The notes under the pieces: model-generated
The model's database searches: none
Seen by the model: only the letters and a program-made list of their open reading frames with translations
Told to the model about the DNA's origin: nothing
Origin: JAJXWB01 sp046349215
GTDB lineage: Bacteria > Pseudomonadota > Alphaproteobacteria > Rhizobiales > Beijerinckiaceae
Direction of reading: 5' to 3'
DNA: 64,000 nt
Assembly (NCBI GenBank): GCA_046349215.1
Contig: JAXMCV010000001.1
Location: 868,001 to 932,000 of the forward strand
Made by a program: the position numbers and the translations under genes
In this document: positions 26,036 to 37,084 of the stretch, piece by piece
Layout: every line of letters starts with the position of its first letter
Position numbering within the stretch: position 1 is the stretch's first letter

Positions 26036-26785
26036 ATGACCACGGACACGATCGTCGCCATCCAGGACGGCGTGATGCGGATCACGATGAACCGGCCCGA
26101 CAAGAAAAACGCGCTGACCGGCTCGATGTACGATGCGATGACCGCGGCAATGGAAAAGGCCGACGCAAGCGACGATGTCCGCGCCATCGTGCTGGAAGGT
26201 TCAGGCGGCTCGTTCACGGCCGGCAACGACCTCGCCGACTTCCTCGCAACCGCGACGCGCGGCGCCGAGAGCCGGGCCTTTCCCTTCATCCGGAAGATCG
26301 CCCTGCTCGACACGCCGATCATTGCAGCGGTCGACGGCGTGGCGGTGGGCGTCGGGACGACACTGCTGTTCCATTGCGATCTCGTCTATGCGACGCCGGC
26401 CGCAAAATTCCGCATGCCCTTCGTCGATCTCGGCCTCCTGCCGGAGGCCGGCTCCTCGCTGCTGGCGCCGGCGCGGCTCGGCATGGCCAAGGCCAGCGAA
26501 TACATTTTGATGGCGGAGGCCTTCGGTCCACAGGACGCCAGGGACCTCGGCCTCGTCAACGCCATCGTCGAGCCCGCCTTCCTCGGCGAGACCGCCATGA
26601 ACGCGGCGCGCAAGCTGGCGGCCAAGCCGGCCGGCGCACTGCGCGAGGCGAGGCGCCTGATGCGAGGCGACCGCAAGGAACTCGAAGCTGCGATGGAGCG
26701 CGAAAGCGCCGCCTTCGCCAGGGCGCTGAAATCGCCGGAGGCAAAGGCGGCCTTCGAGGCGTTCCTCAATCGCGCGAAAGGCTGA
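26036..26785 (+). CDS. Enoyl-CoA hydratase/isomerase family protein
   Basis: 249 residues of the crotonase fold. The oxyanion-hole segments are GSGGSFTAGNDLADF (about residues 55-69) and VDGVAVGVGTTLLF (99-112). The Glu equivalent to rat Glu164 is E137 in LLPEAGSS, but the Glu144 position falls in VGVGTT and is not acidic. A single catalytic Glu is seen in isomerases and atypical hydratases, so the reaction is uncertain. The operator at 25970-25983 links it to ETF-QO. ATG 26036 follows GGGGAAGAAGCC. Confidence 0.88.
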   Translation: MTTDTIVAIQDGVMRITMNRPDKKNALTGSMYDAMTAAMEKADASDDVRAIVLEGSGGSFTAGNDLADFLATATRGAESRAFPFIRKIALLDTPIIAAVDGVAVGVGTTLLFHCDLVYATPAAKFRMPFVDLGLLPEAGSSLLAPARLGMAKASEYILMAEAFGPQDARDLGLVNAIVEPAFLGETAMNAARKLAAKPAGALREARRLMRGDRKELEAAMERESAAFARALKSPEAKAAFEAFLNRAKG

Positions 26786-26787
26786 GG

Positions 26788-27312
26788 TCAGGCTGCCGAG
26801 AACAGGCGGTCGACGACGGACTGGCGGCTCCGCCGGCGGGTGATGCGGCCCCAGTTGATCAATTGCTCGGTCGCCTCGAGCTGCTTGCGCAGGTTGGCGC
26901 ACCAGTCGGCGCAGGTCGTCGCCAGATGGTCGTTGTGCTCGGTCCCGCCGAGCGCGATCGTCTTCTCGATGGCCCGGATCGCCTGGACGCTGCATTCGGC
27001 GAGAAGCTCCACGGAGGTCTCGAACAAGGCCCGGAACGACGGATCCAGCCGCGCATAGGCCTCCAGCGTCTCGCCGCGTCCCGGCAAATCGCTCTGCATG
27101 AAGTAGGAGCGGTAGCTGCAGGGGCGCCAGGCAAAGATGTCGTCGGCAAGTTCCGGCATGGCCGGAACCATCTCGATCAACATGAGGATTTCATTGTAGA
27201 CGTTGAGAAAATCGTTCGCGAGGCCGGACGTCGGATTGGTCAACGCGGAGGCGCGCGCACGCTGCGCGCCATCGGCGTCATCCTGTTCCGTCTCACCATC
27301 GCGCAGGGACAT
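26788..27312 (-). CDS. Hypothetical protein, helical
   Basis: 174 residues from ATG 27312. The sequence is mostly helical and polar, with a motif-like stretch FAWRPCSYRSYFMQSDLPGRG near residue 60 and several Cys. There is no signal peptide and no family I recognise. It is convergent with the enoyl-CoA hydratase (2-bp gap) and divergent from the SRAP gene across 86 bp. The uninterrupted frame and codon bias support a real gene. Confidence 0.6.
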   Translation of the reverse strand: MSLRDGETEQDDADGAQRARASALTNPTSGLANDFLNVYNEILMLIEMVPAMPELADDIFAWRPCSYRSYFMQSDLPGRGETLEAYARLDPSFRALFETSVELLAECSVQAIRAIEKTIALGGTEHNDHLATTCADWCANLRKQLEATEQLINWGRITRRRSRQSVVDRLFSAA

Positions 27313-27398
27313 GCTTCCGCCGTCGACACGAACTTCCGAAACCCTACCTTGAAAGTCGATAACAAGACCTTTCGTCGAGCCGTCGGATTGGAGGCCTC

Positions 27399-28091
27399 AT
27401 GTGCGGGCGATACGCGATAACCCTCCCGCCCGAGGCGATGCGCCGTCTTTTCGGTTATGTCGAGCAGCCGAACTTTCCGCCACGCTACAATGTGGCGCCG
27501 ACGCAGCCCGTTCCGATCGTTCGCGCCAACCGCGACGCGCGGCATTTCGGCCTCGTCCGCTGGGGCTTCCTGCCCGGTTTCGTGAAGGATCCGAAGACCT
27601 TTCCGCTCATCATCAATGCGCGCGCGGAAGGGATCGAGACGAAGCCGAGCTTCCGCGCCGCCATCCGCCGCCGGCGCTGCCTGTTCATCGCCGACGGCTG
27701 GTACGAATGGCGGCGCTTTCCCGGCCCCGGCTCCAAGATGGTTAAGCAACCCTTTCTGCTGCGCCGACGCGACCGGCAGGCGATGGGCTTCGCCGGCCTG
27801 CACGAAACATGGTCCGATCCGCAGGGCGGCGAGATCGAGACCGGCTGCATCATCACCACGTCAGCCAATGCGGCGACCGTCGCCATCCACGACCGCATGC
27901 CGGCGATCATCGACGAGCGCGACTTCGACGCCTGGCTCGATTGTTCCGACGACCGCGCGACGCGCGTCGACCTGCTGCGGCCGGCGCCTGATGATCTGAT
28001 CGAATTCTTCGAGGTTTCGTCCGCGGTGAATGCGTACAAGAACGACGGGCCGCAATTGCAGGAACCGGTCGGACAGGCCGGACTTATTTGA
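27399..28091 (+). CDS. SRAP (SOS response-associated peptidase, YedK/HMCES-like)
   Basis: 230 residues starting MCGRYA. The active-site residues of the family are all present: C2, N73 (NARAE), E104 (WYEW) and H164 (AIHDRMPAI). After removal of Met1, C2 forms a thiazolidine crosslink to abasic sites in single-stranded DNA, shielding them. The start is fixed by the required C2. No LexA box is visible in its 86-bp upstream region, so despite the name SOS control is not shown here. Confidence 0.94.
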   Translation: MCGRYAITLPPEAMRRLFGYVEQPNFPPRYNVAPTQPVPIVRANRDARHFGLVRWGFLPGFVKDPKTFPLIINARAEGIETKPSFRAAIRRRRCLFIADGWYEWRRFPGPGSKMVKQPFLLRRRDRQAMGFAGLHETWSDPQGGEIETGCIITTSANAATVAIHDRMPAIIDERDFDAWLDCSDDRATRVDLLRPAPDDLIEFFEVSSAVNAYKNDGPQLQEPVGQAGLI

Positions 28092-28145
28092 ACGGAGCAG
28101 GCGCTGCCGCTACGCAGGACTTTGCCACGGCGACCTGCGGGCGGC

Positions 28146-29432
28146 CTATCGCGACAACAGCCCCTTCTTCGCCCTCTTCCGCGCAGCGCGGCGGAACACG
28201 CCCACAAGTTCGACATGTGGCGAATGCCGGAACTGATCGACCGGCGTAACCCTCTCCAGCGCATAGCCGCCATCGACGAGCAGTTTCGCGTCGCGCGCGA
28301 AGGTCTGCGCATTGCACGAGACGCCGATGACGAGCGGAACGTCCGATGCGGCGAGTTCCTGCGCCTGCGCTTCGGCGCCGGCGCGCGGCGGATCGAAGAC
28401 GACAGCGTCGAAGGCGGCGAGTTCGGCGCGCTGCAGCGGGCGCCGAAACAGGTCGCGCGTTTCTGTCGTGACGCGTTTCAGGCCATGCGTGTTCCGCGCG
28501 GCCCGCGACAAGGCGGCGAGCGCCGCGCCGTCGTGTTCGACGGCATGGACCTCGGCTGTTGCAGCCAGCCGCAGCGCGAACGTGCCGACGCCGGAAAACA
28601 GATCGGCGATCTTGCCGAAGCCGGCGACCTCTCCGAGGACCAGCGCGGCCAAAGCCTGTTCGCCTTCCGTGGTCGCCTGCAGGAAGGCGCCGGCCGGCAG
28701 CACGAGGTCGGCGCGACCGAGGGCGAGATGCGGCTGCCGTCGTTCGATGATCGCCACGCCGTGATTGGAAATGCGCGCCAGGTCGCGATCGGTCGCCAGC
28801 GCCACCAGCTTCTGGCTCAGCGCGAATTCAAGCGGACCGCAGCCGCGCAGGTCGATGTCCAGACCGCCGTCGGTCGCCGTGACCGCGATGTCGAGCGGCT
28901 TGCCGAGCGCGTCGAGATGGCGGGCGATCTCGGCCGCGATGGCGGGCGCATTCTGAAGCGCCGGCGCGAGCAGCGGGCAGGCGTCGATCTCGACGATCTC
29001 GTGGGCGCGCGCCCGCATGAAGCCGACCCTCGGACCGCGAAACGCGGAGCGCGCGTGAAATACGACGCGACGGCGACCGGCGCCGTGCGCATCGACAATG
29101 TCCTGGACCGGCGCCTCTACCGCGGCGTTGCGCATGGCGTCGAGGACGATGGAACGCTTCCAGGCGAGATAGGCGGGAGAACGCAGAGTCTGTACGGCGC
29201 AGCCGCCGCATTCGCCATAATACCTGCAGAATGGCGCGACGCGATCGGGCGAGGCCTCGATCAGTTCGACGAGCTTTCCGCGTTCGCCATCGACTTCGGC
29301 GAGGATCGTTTCGCCGGCGAGCGCGTAAGGCACGAACACCAGCCCCCGCGAAACGCGCGCAACGCCCTCGCCGCGGGCGCCTAGCCGCTCGATCTTGAGG
29401 CGCGCGTTGAGATCGAGCGCGTCTGATTTCAT
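28146..29432 (-). CDS. RlmD/RumA-like class I SAM-dependent RNA methyltransferase
   Basis: 428 residues. An N-terminal TRAM-like domain (1-60) is followed by the iron-sulfur Cys set C69, C75 and C78 (CRYYGECGGC), with a fourth ligand probably the later DACPLL Cys. The SAM-binding region includes IADLFSGVGTFAL, and the catalytic site includes FDPPRAG and GVSCNAQTFARD. It makes 5-methyluridine in RNA, typically 23S rRNA; the exact base is not determined by sequence alone. Its ATG overlaps the tlyA stop by 4 bases, so it is the last gene of a dxs-tlyA operon. Confidence 0.9.
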   Translation of the reverse strand: MKSDALDLNARLKIERLGARGEGVARVSRGLVFVPYALAGETILAEVDGERGKLVELIEASPDRVAPFCRYYGECGGCAVQTLRSPAYLAWKRSIVLDAMRNAAVEAPVQDIVDAHGAGRRRVVFHARSAFRGPRVGFMRARAHEIVEIDACPLLAPALQNAPAIAAEIARHLDALGKPLDIAVTATDGGLDIDLRGCGPLEFALSQKLVALATDRDLARISNHGVAIIERRQPHLALGRADLVLPAGAFLQATTEGEQALAALVLGEVAGFGKIADLFSGVGTFALRLAATAEVHAVEHDGAALAALSRAARNTHGLKRVTTETRDLFRRPLQRAELAAFDAVVFDPPRAGAEAQAQELAASDVPLVIGVSCNAQTFARDAKLLVDGGYALERVTPVDQFRHSPHVELVGVFRRAARKRAKKGLLSR

Positions 29433-30154
29433 GGACGCTCCGCCGCCAGAAGGAATTCGCGATTGCCGTCGCCGCCCTCGATCGGCGAGGCGATCAGGCC
29501 GAGGATCCGCCAGCCCTGTCCGGCCACGATCTTCTCGATCTTTTCGCAGGCCGCCTTGCGCGCATTTTCGTCGCGGACGATGCCCTTCTTCGTCAGTTCG
29601 GGGCCGACCTCGAATTGCGGTTTTACGAGCGCGATCAATCTTGCGCGCTCCGCAGCCAGCGCCAGCGCCGGCGGCAGGACCAGCGCCAGCGAAATGAAAC
29701 TGACATCGGCGACGATCAGTGTCGGCGCGAAACCGAGCTGGCCGGGCGACAGGTTACGCGCATCGGTCTTCTCGAGCGATGTCACGCGCGGATCGCCGGC
29801 GATCTTCGGGTGCAACTGCGAATGGCCGACGTCGATGCATGCGACGCGCGCCGCGCCGCGCGAAAGCAGCACATCTGCGAAGCCGCCGGTCGAGGCGCCG
29901 ATATCGAGGCAATTGCGATCGGCCGGGTCGATGCCGAATGCATCGAGCGCCGCCGCCAGCTTCACGCCCCCGCGCGACACCCATTGGTAGGGCGCGCTCG
30001 CCTCGAGGCGATCATCGGTCGTCACCGGTTCGGAAGGTTTCGCGACGACGCGCCCGCCGACACGCACCAGCCCCGCCTCGATCGCCTCGCGCGCCTTGGC
30101 GCGGCTGGCGAACAGGCCGCGTTCGACAAGCGCCACGTCGATGCGGCGGCTCAC
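29429..30154 (-). CDS. tlyA: TlyA family rRNA 2'-O-methyltransferase
   Basis: 241 residues. The N-terminal S4 RNA-binding domain (RIDVALVERGLFASRAKARE) is followed by an FtsJ-like methyltransferase domain with CLDIGASTGGFADVLL (about 78-93). TlyA methylates ribose 2'-OH in 16S and/or 23S rRNA, affecting capreomycin susceptibility in mycobacteria; the old name hemolysin is misleading. It lies 19 bp after dxs and overlaps the next gene by 4 bases, so the three form an operon. Confidence 0.93.
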   Translation of the reverse strand: MSRRIDVALVERGLFASRAKAREAIEAGLVRVGGRVVAKPSEPVTTDDRLEASAPYQWVSRGGVKLAAALDAFGIDPADRNCLDIGASTGGFADVLLSRGAARVACIDVGHSQLHPKIAGDPRVTSLEKTDARNLSPGQLGFAPTLIVADVSFISLALVLPPALALAAERARLIALVKPQFEVGPELTKKGIVRDENARKAACEKIEKIVAGQGWRILGLIASPIEGGDGNREFLLAAERP

Positions 30155-30173
30155 CGTTTGCAGGAAGGCGAGG

Positions 30174-32090
30174 TCACGCGATCATCACCCGCGCTGCGCC
30201 CTTCTCGTCGCCGAGCGCGGTCAGGACGGTCGCGACGATGCCCTTGGCGTCGAGGCCAGCGGCTTCGTACATCTTTTCGGGCGAATCGTGATCCTGGTAG
30301 ACGTCGGGGAGCGTCATCGTGCGGACCTTGAGGCCCCGATCGAGCAGTCCGTCCTGCGCCAGGAAATGCAGGACGTGGCCGCCGAAGCCGCCGCGCGAGC
30401 CTTCCTCCACGGTGACCAGCACTTCGTGGTTGGCGGCGAGGCGACGGATCAGGTCGCGGTCGAGCGGCTTGGCGAAGCGCGCGTCGGCGACAGTCGTCGA
30501 AAAGCCGCGCGCGCCGAGGTCTTCGGCCGCCAGCAGCGATTCCGCCAGCCGCGTGCCGAGCGACAGGATGGCGATCTTGGAGCCTTCCTTGATGATGCGG
30601 CCCTTGCCGATCTCCAGGGGCTTTCCGCGCTCCGGCATTTCGACACCGACGCCCTCGCCGCGCGGATAGCGGAAGGCGCTCGGGCCTTCGTTGTAGGCGG
30701 CGGCGGTGGCGACGACATGGACGAGTTCGGCTTCGTCGGCGGGCGCCATGACGACCATGTTGGGCAGGCAGCAGAGATAGGCGAGGTCGAACGAGCCCGC
30801 ATGCGTGGCGCCGTCGGCGCCGACGAGGCCGGCGCGATCCATGGCGAAGCGCACGGGCAGTTTCTGCAGGTCGACGTCGTGGACGAGCTGGTCGTAGCCG
30901 CGTTGCAGGAAGGTCGAGTAGATGGCGCAGAAGGGCTTGTAGCCCTCCGTCGCCATGCCCGCGGCGAAAGTGACGGCGTGCTGCTCGGCGATGCCGACGT
31001 CGAAGGTGCGGGCGGGAAAAGCCTTGCCGAAAAGGTCGAGGCCGGTGCCGGACGGCATGGCGGCCGTGATCGCGACGATCTTGTCGTCGTGCTGGGCCTC
31101 CTTGATGAGGCTCTCGGCGAAGACCTTGGTGTAGGCGGGCGCGTTGGCCTTGGGCTTGACCTGCGCGCCGGTGATGACGTCGAACCTGTTGACGCCGTGA
31201 TACTTGTCGGCCGACGCCTCGGCAGGCGCGTAACCCTTGCCCTTCTGGGTCACGACATGGACGAGCACGGGGCCGGTCTGCATGTCGCGCACGTTCTTCA
31301 GCACGGGCAGCAGGTGATCGAGGTTGTGGCCGTCGATCGGGCCGACGTAATAGAAGCCGAGCTCCTCGAACATCGTGCCGCCGGTCACGAAGCCGCGGCC
31401 GTATTCCTCGGCCTTTTTGGCGCGCTCGTAGAGGGGCTTGGGCAGGCGGCTGGCGATCTGCTTGACCACTTCGCGGATCGAGACGTAGCGGCCGGAGGCG
31501 AGACGGGCGAGATAGGCCGACATGGCTCCGACCGGCGGAGCGATGGACATGTCGTTGTCGTTGAGGATGACGATCAGCCGCTCCTTGCGGGCGCCGGCGT
31601 TGTTCATGGCCTCGTAGGCCATGCCGGCGGACATGGAGCCGTCGCCGATCACAGCGATGACGTTGTTGTTGCCGTTCGAAAGGTCACGCGCAACCGCCAT
31701 GCCGAGGCCGGCGGAAATGGACGTGGACGAGTGCGCCGCGCCGAAGGGGTCGTATTCGCTTTCCGTCCGCTTGGTGAAGCCGGAAAGGCCGCCGCCCTTG
31801 CGCAGCGTGCGGATGCGGTCGCGGCGACCGGTGAGAATCTTGTGCGGATAGGCCTGGTGGCCGACGTCCCAGATCAGCCGATCGCGCGGGGTATCGAAAA
31901 TGCGATGGATAGCGACCGTGAGTTCGACGACGCCGAGGCCCGCGCCGAGATGTCCGCCCGTGACCGAGACCGCGTCGATGGTCTCGGCGCGCAACTCGTC
32001 GGCGATCTGCCGCATGTCGCTTTCGGGCAGCCGCCGAAGGTCGGCCGGGGTGTCGATCTTGTCGAGAAGGGGCGTCTTGGACACTGTCAC
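30174..32090 (-). CDS. dxs: 1-deoxy-D-xylulose-5-phosphate synthase
   Basis: 638 residues. It condenses pyruvate and glyceraldehyde-3-phosphate using thiamine diphosphate, the first MEP-pathway step. ThDP site residues are seen in DVGHQAYPHKI and AVIGDGSMSAGMAYEAMNNA; the transketolase pyrimidine domain includes FDVGIAEQHAVTFAAGMA. It heads a dxs-tlyA-rlmD-like operon and is divergent from hdeD over 162 bp. Length and start (ATG 32090) match the family. Confidence 0.97.
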   Translation of the reverse strand: MTVSKTPLLDKIDTPADLRRLPESDMRQIADELRAETIDAVSVTGGHLGAGLGVVELTVAIHRIFDTPRDRLIWDVGHQAYPHKILTGRRDRIRTLRKGGGLSGFTKRTESEYDPFGAAHSSTSISAGLGMAVARDLSNGNNNVIAVIGDGSMSAGMAYEAMNNAGARKERLIVILNDNDMSIAPPVGAMSAYLARLASGRYVSIREVVKQIASRLPKPLYERAKKAEEYGRGFVTGGTMFEELGFYYVGPIDGHNLDHLLPVLKNVRDMQTGPVLVHVVTQKGKGYAPAEASADKYHGVNRFDVITGAQVKPKANAPAYTKVFAESLIKEAQHDDKIVAITAAMPSGTGLDLFGKAFPARTFDVGIAEQHAVTFAAGMATEGYKPFCAIYSTFLQRGYDQLVHDVDLQKLPVRFAMDRAGLVGADGATHAGSFDLAYLCCLPNMVVMAPADEAELVHVVATAAAYNEGPSAFRYPRGEGVGVEMPERGKPLEIGKGRIIKEGSKIAILSLGTRLAESLLAAEDLGARGFSTTVADARFAKPLDRDLIRRLAANHEVLVTVEEGSRGGFGGHVLHFLAQDGLLDRGLKVRTMTLPDVYQDHDSPEKMYEAAGLDAKGIVATVLTALGDEKGAARVMIA

Positions 32091-32252
32091 TCTGTTCTCG
32101 GAGACGCGGGGGATACGTCGCTGGCCAGCCTGTCGTTCCGTTTACACCATGTCGCTGCGGCGCGGCAATCTGGACGGTTCGGGGGGCGATAGCGTCCGGG
32201 CGGAACCGCAACGCATAAGATATTGTTGTTTCGCGATCAAAGGGGAACAGTC

Positions 32253-32828
32253 ATGACATTTCCGCAGGATACCGGCGCGCGGCCGCACAATCTGGGCGAG
32301 GCGATCCACCGGCTCCGGGGCCGCTGGGGCTGGTTCGTGGGCTTCGGGGCCCTGGCGACGGCGCTCGGCGTCGCCGTCCTCGGCTACCTGGTGGTCGCGG
32401 GCACGATCGCCTCGGTCTACATGATCGCGATCGCCATGATCGTCGCCGGCGGGGCGGAAATCGGCCTTGGCCTCAACGCCCGCACCTGGGGCATGACCGC
32501 GCTCTGGATCGTGGTAGGCCTGCTCTATATCGTCGCAGGCGCCTTTGCGCTGGCCCAGCCCATGCTGGCGGCGGCCGGATATACGCTCCTGATCGGGCTG
32601 TCCCTGGTCGCGGTCGGGATTGCGCGGACCATCGCTGCGTTGCGGATCGACCACGGGCCCAAGGCGCTTCTCGTCGTTTCCGGGCTGATCGCGGTGCTGC
32701 TGGGCGGCATGATCGTGGCGAGCTGGCCCGCGTCCAGCCTGTTCGTGCTGGGAACATTCCTAGGAATTGACCTGCTTTTTTACGGATTGAGCTGGATTGC
32801 GTTCGGCATACGCCTCAAGCGGGCGTAA
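32253..32828 (+). CDS. HdeD-like (DUF308) membrane protein
   Basis: 191 residues from ATG 32253, chosen for the AAAGGGGAACAG leader; a TTG at 32223 lacks a site. Five to six hydrophobic segments with the repeated GL.LI.AG..AL pattern fit the HdeD/DUF308 family, associated with acid resistance in Escherichia coli. It is an inner-membrane protein; the physiological role here is unknown. The N terminus (~40 residues) is soluble. Confidence 0.82.
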   Translation: MTFPQDTGARPHNLGEAIHRLRGRWGWFVGFGALATALGVAVLGYLVVAGTIASVYMIAIAMIVAGGAEIGLGLNARTWGMTALWIVVGLLYIVAGAFALAQPMLAAAGYTLLIGLSLVAVGIARTIAALRIDHGPKALLVVSGLIAVLLGGMIVASWPASSLFVLGTFLGIDLLFYGLSWIAFGIRLKRA

Positions 32829-32953
32829 ACCGGGCTGCACGGCTTCGATTGATCGCGGACATGGATTGATCCAATACAGGACGCGATTTTACCCACCGGC
32901 GATTCCCGGCCCGGCCACGGGCGGCGGGAGGCACCCCAATCAAGGCGGCTTCG

Positions 32954-35632
<2,679 letters not shown>

Positions 35633-35641
35633 CGCGCGCGC

Positions 35642-35929
35642 ATGTTCATCGCGCGCAACTACTACGTCCCGGTCATGTGCCTTGCGGGCATCGCGGTCGG
35701 GGCGTTCGTGCGCGCCAATCCAGCCTATGCGCAGGGCGCCGTGCCGCCCTACGTCTGGCTGTTGGTGATCTCGCTGATCTTCGATCTCGGGACGATCGCG
35801 CTGTCGGGCCGGCTGCGCATCGTGCCGCTGACGATGAACATGCGGGCGCTCGGGTTCATTTCGGGCGTCGTGCTCTACCTGCTGATCGTGCACGTTTTCG
35901 GTGGAATGCCGCAGGGTGGCGCCGCCTGA
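35642..35929 (+). CDS. Small integral membrane protein, hypothetical
   Basis: 95 residues from ATG 35642, 9 bp after ppdK. It has three hydrophobic stretches: a signal-like N terminus (residues 8-25), a central one (37-54) and a C-terminal one (68-88). No known family comes to mind. The next plus-strand gene begins 37 bp after its stop, so all may be in one transcript with ppdK. Confidence 0.6.
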   Translation: MFIARNYYVPVMCLAGIAVGAFVRANPAYAQGAVPPYVWLLVISLIFDLGTIALSGRLRIVPLTMNMRALGFISGVVLYLLIVHVFGGMPQGGAA

Positions 35930-35966
35930 AGTGGCAATCGCCGCGTTCTCACTTTGCGGGGACAGG

Positions 35967-36401
35967 ATGAGCGCTTACCGGCACACGCAGACGGGCTGGA
36001 CAATGCGCCTGCTCGCGGTCGGCGCGGCGCCGCTGGTCGTCCTGCTCGACCGCACGGGCGAGATGCGTCACAACACGCCGCTTCTCGTCGTATTCGCAGC
36101 CGTGTCCATCCTCGGCCTGCTCTTTTCCAGCCTCACGATCGAGGTCGACGCAGAGGAAGTGCGCTGGTTCTTCGGGCCGGGCGTCTGGCGCAAGAGCATT
36201 GCGCGCAGCGAGATCGCGTCGGCTATTCCTGTCGTCAATCCCTGGTGGTCCGGCTACGGCATCCGCTTCATGTCGCGCGGCTGGCTCTACAATGTCGGCG
36301 GCCGGGACGCCGTCGAGATCATGACCAAGGACGGACGCATGGTGCGGCTGGGAACCGACGAGCCGCAGAGCCTGGCGCGGGCTTTGAACGCGGAGCGTTG
36401 A
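35967..36401 (+). CDS. Membrane protein with two TM segments and a PH-like C-terminal part
   Basis: 144 residues from ATG 35967 (MSAYRHTQTGWTMRL). Residues 13-29 and 37-53 are hydrophobic; the rest (IEVDAEEVRWFFGPGVWRK onward) is a beta-rich soluble part with a pattern resembling bacterial PH-like domains. That assignment is by pattern only. Function is unknown. The gene lies 140 bp before the likely start of the toxin-antitoxin operator. Confidence 0.55.
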   Translation: MSAYRHTQTGWTMRLLAVGAAPLVVLLDRTGEMRHNTPLLVVFAAVSILGLLFSSLTIEVDAEEVRWFFGPGVWRKSIARSEIASAIPVVNPWWSGYGIRFMSRGWLYNVGGRDAVEIMTKDGRMVRLGTDEPQSLARALNAER

Positions 36402-36541
36402 GGCCGCCCCGCGCGATCCTTGGGGCCGCCTCTAATTCTCTCTGCCGCGCCGATGATCGATACGCAGCGCGGTCCCGAGGCGCGCGCGTCGCTGCAATGC
36501 GCAGGGTCCGGCACAAACTGGGCTTGCCAAACTGGCCAAAA

Positions 36542-36556
36542 TGGCTATTTTAGCCA
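36542..36556 (+). promoter_or_regulatory. Palindrome upstream of the antitoxin
   Basis: TGGCTA-TTT-TAGCCA, a 6-bp inverted repeat with a 3-base spacer, within a run of repeated GCCAAA motifs (36525-36560) and ending 18 bp before the GTG start of the antitoxin. Phd/YefM antitoxins usually repress their own promoter through such sites. Spacing and position support an autoregulatory operator. Confidence 0.6.
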
Positions 36557-36573
36557 AAATTCGAGGGATTCAA

Positions 36574-36819
36574 GTGAAAACCATCACCGCTGCCGAGGCG
36601 AAAAACGCCTTCGGCAAATTTCTCGACGCTGCGCAACGCGAGCCGGTGGTCGTGACGAAGAACAACCGACCGGTGGGCGTATTCCTGTCCATGCAGGATC
36701 TGGAAGACACCATTTGGGCGGAACGGGCGCGCGCAGCAGTGAGCGAAGGCTATCTGAGCGTCGAGGAGACACAAGCTCTGTTCGACCGGCTCAAGTCATC
36801 CTCCGATGCTGAAGACTAG
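36574..36819 (+). CDS. Phd/YefM family antitoxin
   Basis: 81 residues from GTG 36574, preceded by GAGGGA; an ATG at 36541 lies inside the operator palindrome region and lacks an RBS. The N terminus KTITAAEAKNAFGKFLDAAQ and VVVTKNNRPVGVFLSMQDLE are typical of Phd/YefM DNA-binding domains; the acidic C terminus would bind the toxin. It overlaps the toxin gene by 14 bases, giving translational coupling. GC content appears lower than that of neighbouring genes. Confidence 0.88.
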   Translation: MKTITAAEAKNAFGKFLDAAQREPVVVTKNNRPVGVFLSMQDLEDTIWAERARAAVSEGYLSVEETQALFDRLKSSSDAED

Positions 36820-37084
36820 AGTTTCGAAGCAGGCGTCCGGATTTCTGACATCCATTCCCGCCAAACATGCCCGACAGATCGTCGATAGACTGGAAGCGCT
36901 CGCGGCCAATTCCGCACAGACGCCGCACGAGGAACTTCGCGGACATGCGCCTTACCGACGCATGCGCGCGGGAGAATATCGCGTGATTTTCGAAATCGAG
37001 GCCGACACTCTCCTCTTCCATCTGATCGGCCGTCGCAAGGACGACGAAATCTATCGGATGCTCGAACGTCGGTTGCGTCGATGA
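36806..37084 (+). CDS. RelE/ParE superfamily toxin
   Basis: 92 residues. It matches the RelE fold: ASGFLTSIPAKHARQIVDRL, then HEELRGHAPYRRMRAGEYRVIFEI and a basic C-terminal end. The ribosome-dependent RNase residues of RelE are not obvious by eye, so whether it targets mRNA or gyrase is unknown. It starts 14 bp inside the antitoxin gene. Its TGA stop overlaps the ATG of meaB (ATGA), so meaB translation may be coupled to the toxin-antitoxin message. Confidence 0.88.
   Translation: MLKTRVSKQASGFLTSIPAKHARQIVDRLEALAANSAQTPHEELRGHAPYRRMRAGEYRVIFEIEADTLLFHLIGRRKDDEIYRMLERRLRR

Noticed and set aside
27313..27398. LexA box before the SRAP gene
   Set aside because: Only a single GAAC is present; no GAAC-N7-GAAC or GTTC-N7-GTTC.
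30096..32192. 698-codon plus-strand frame antisense to dxs
   Set aside because: Shadow of the dxs coding strand, no family features.
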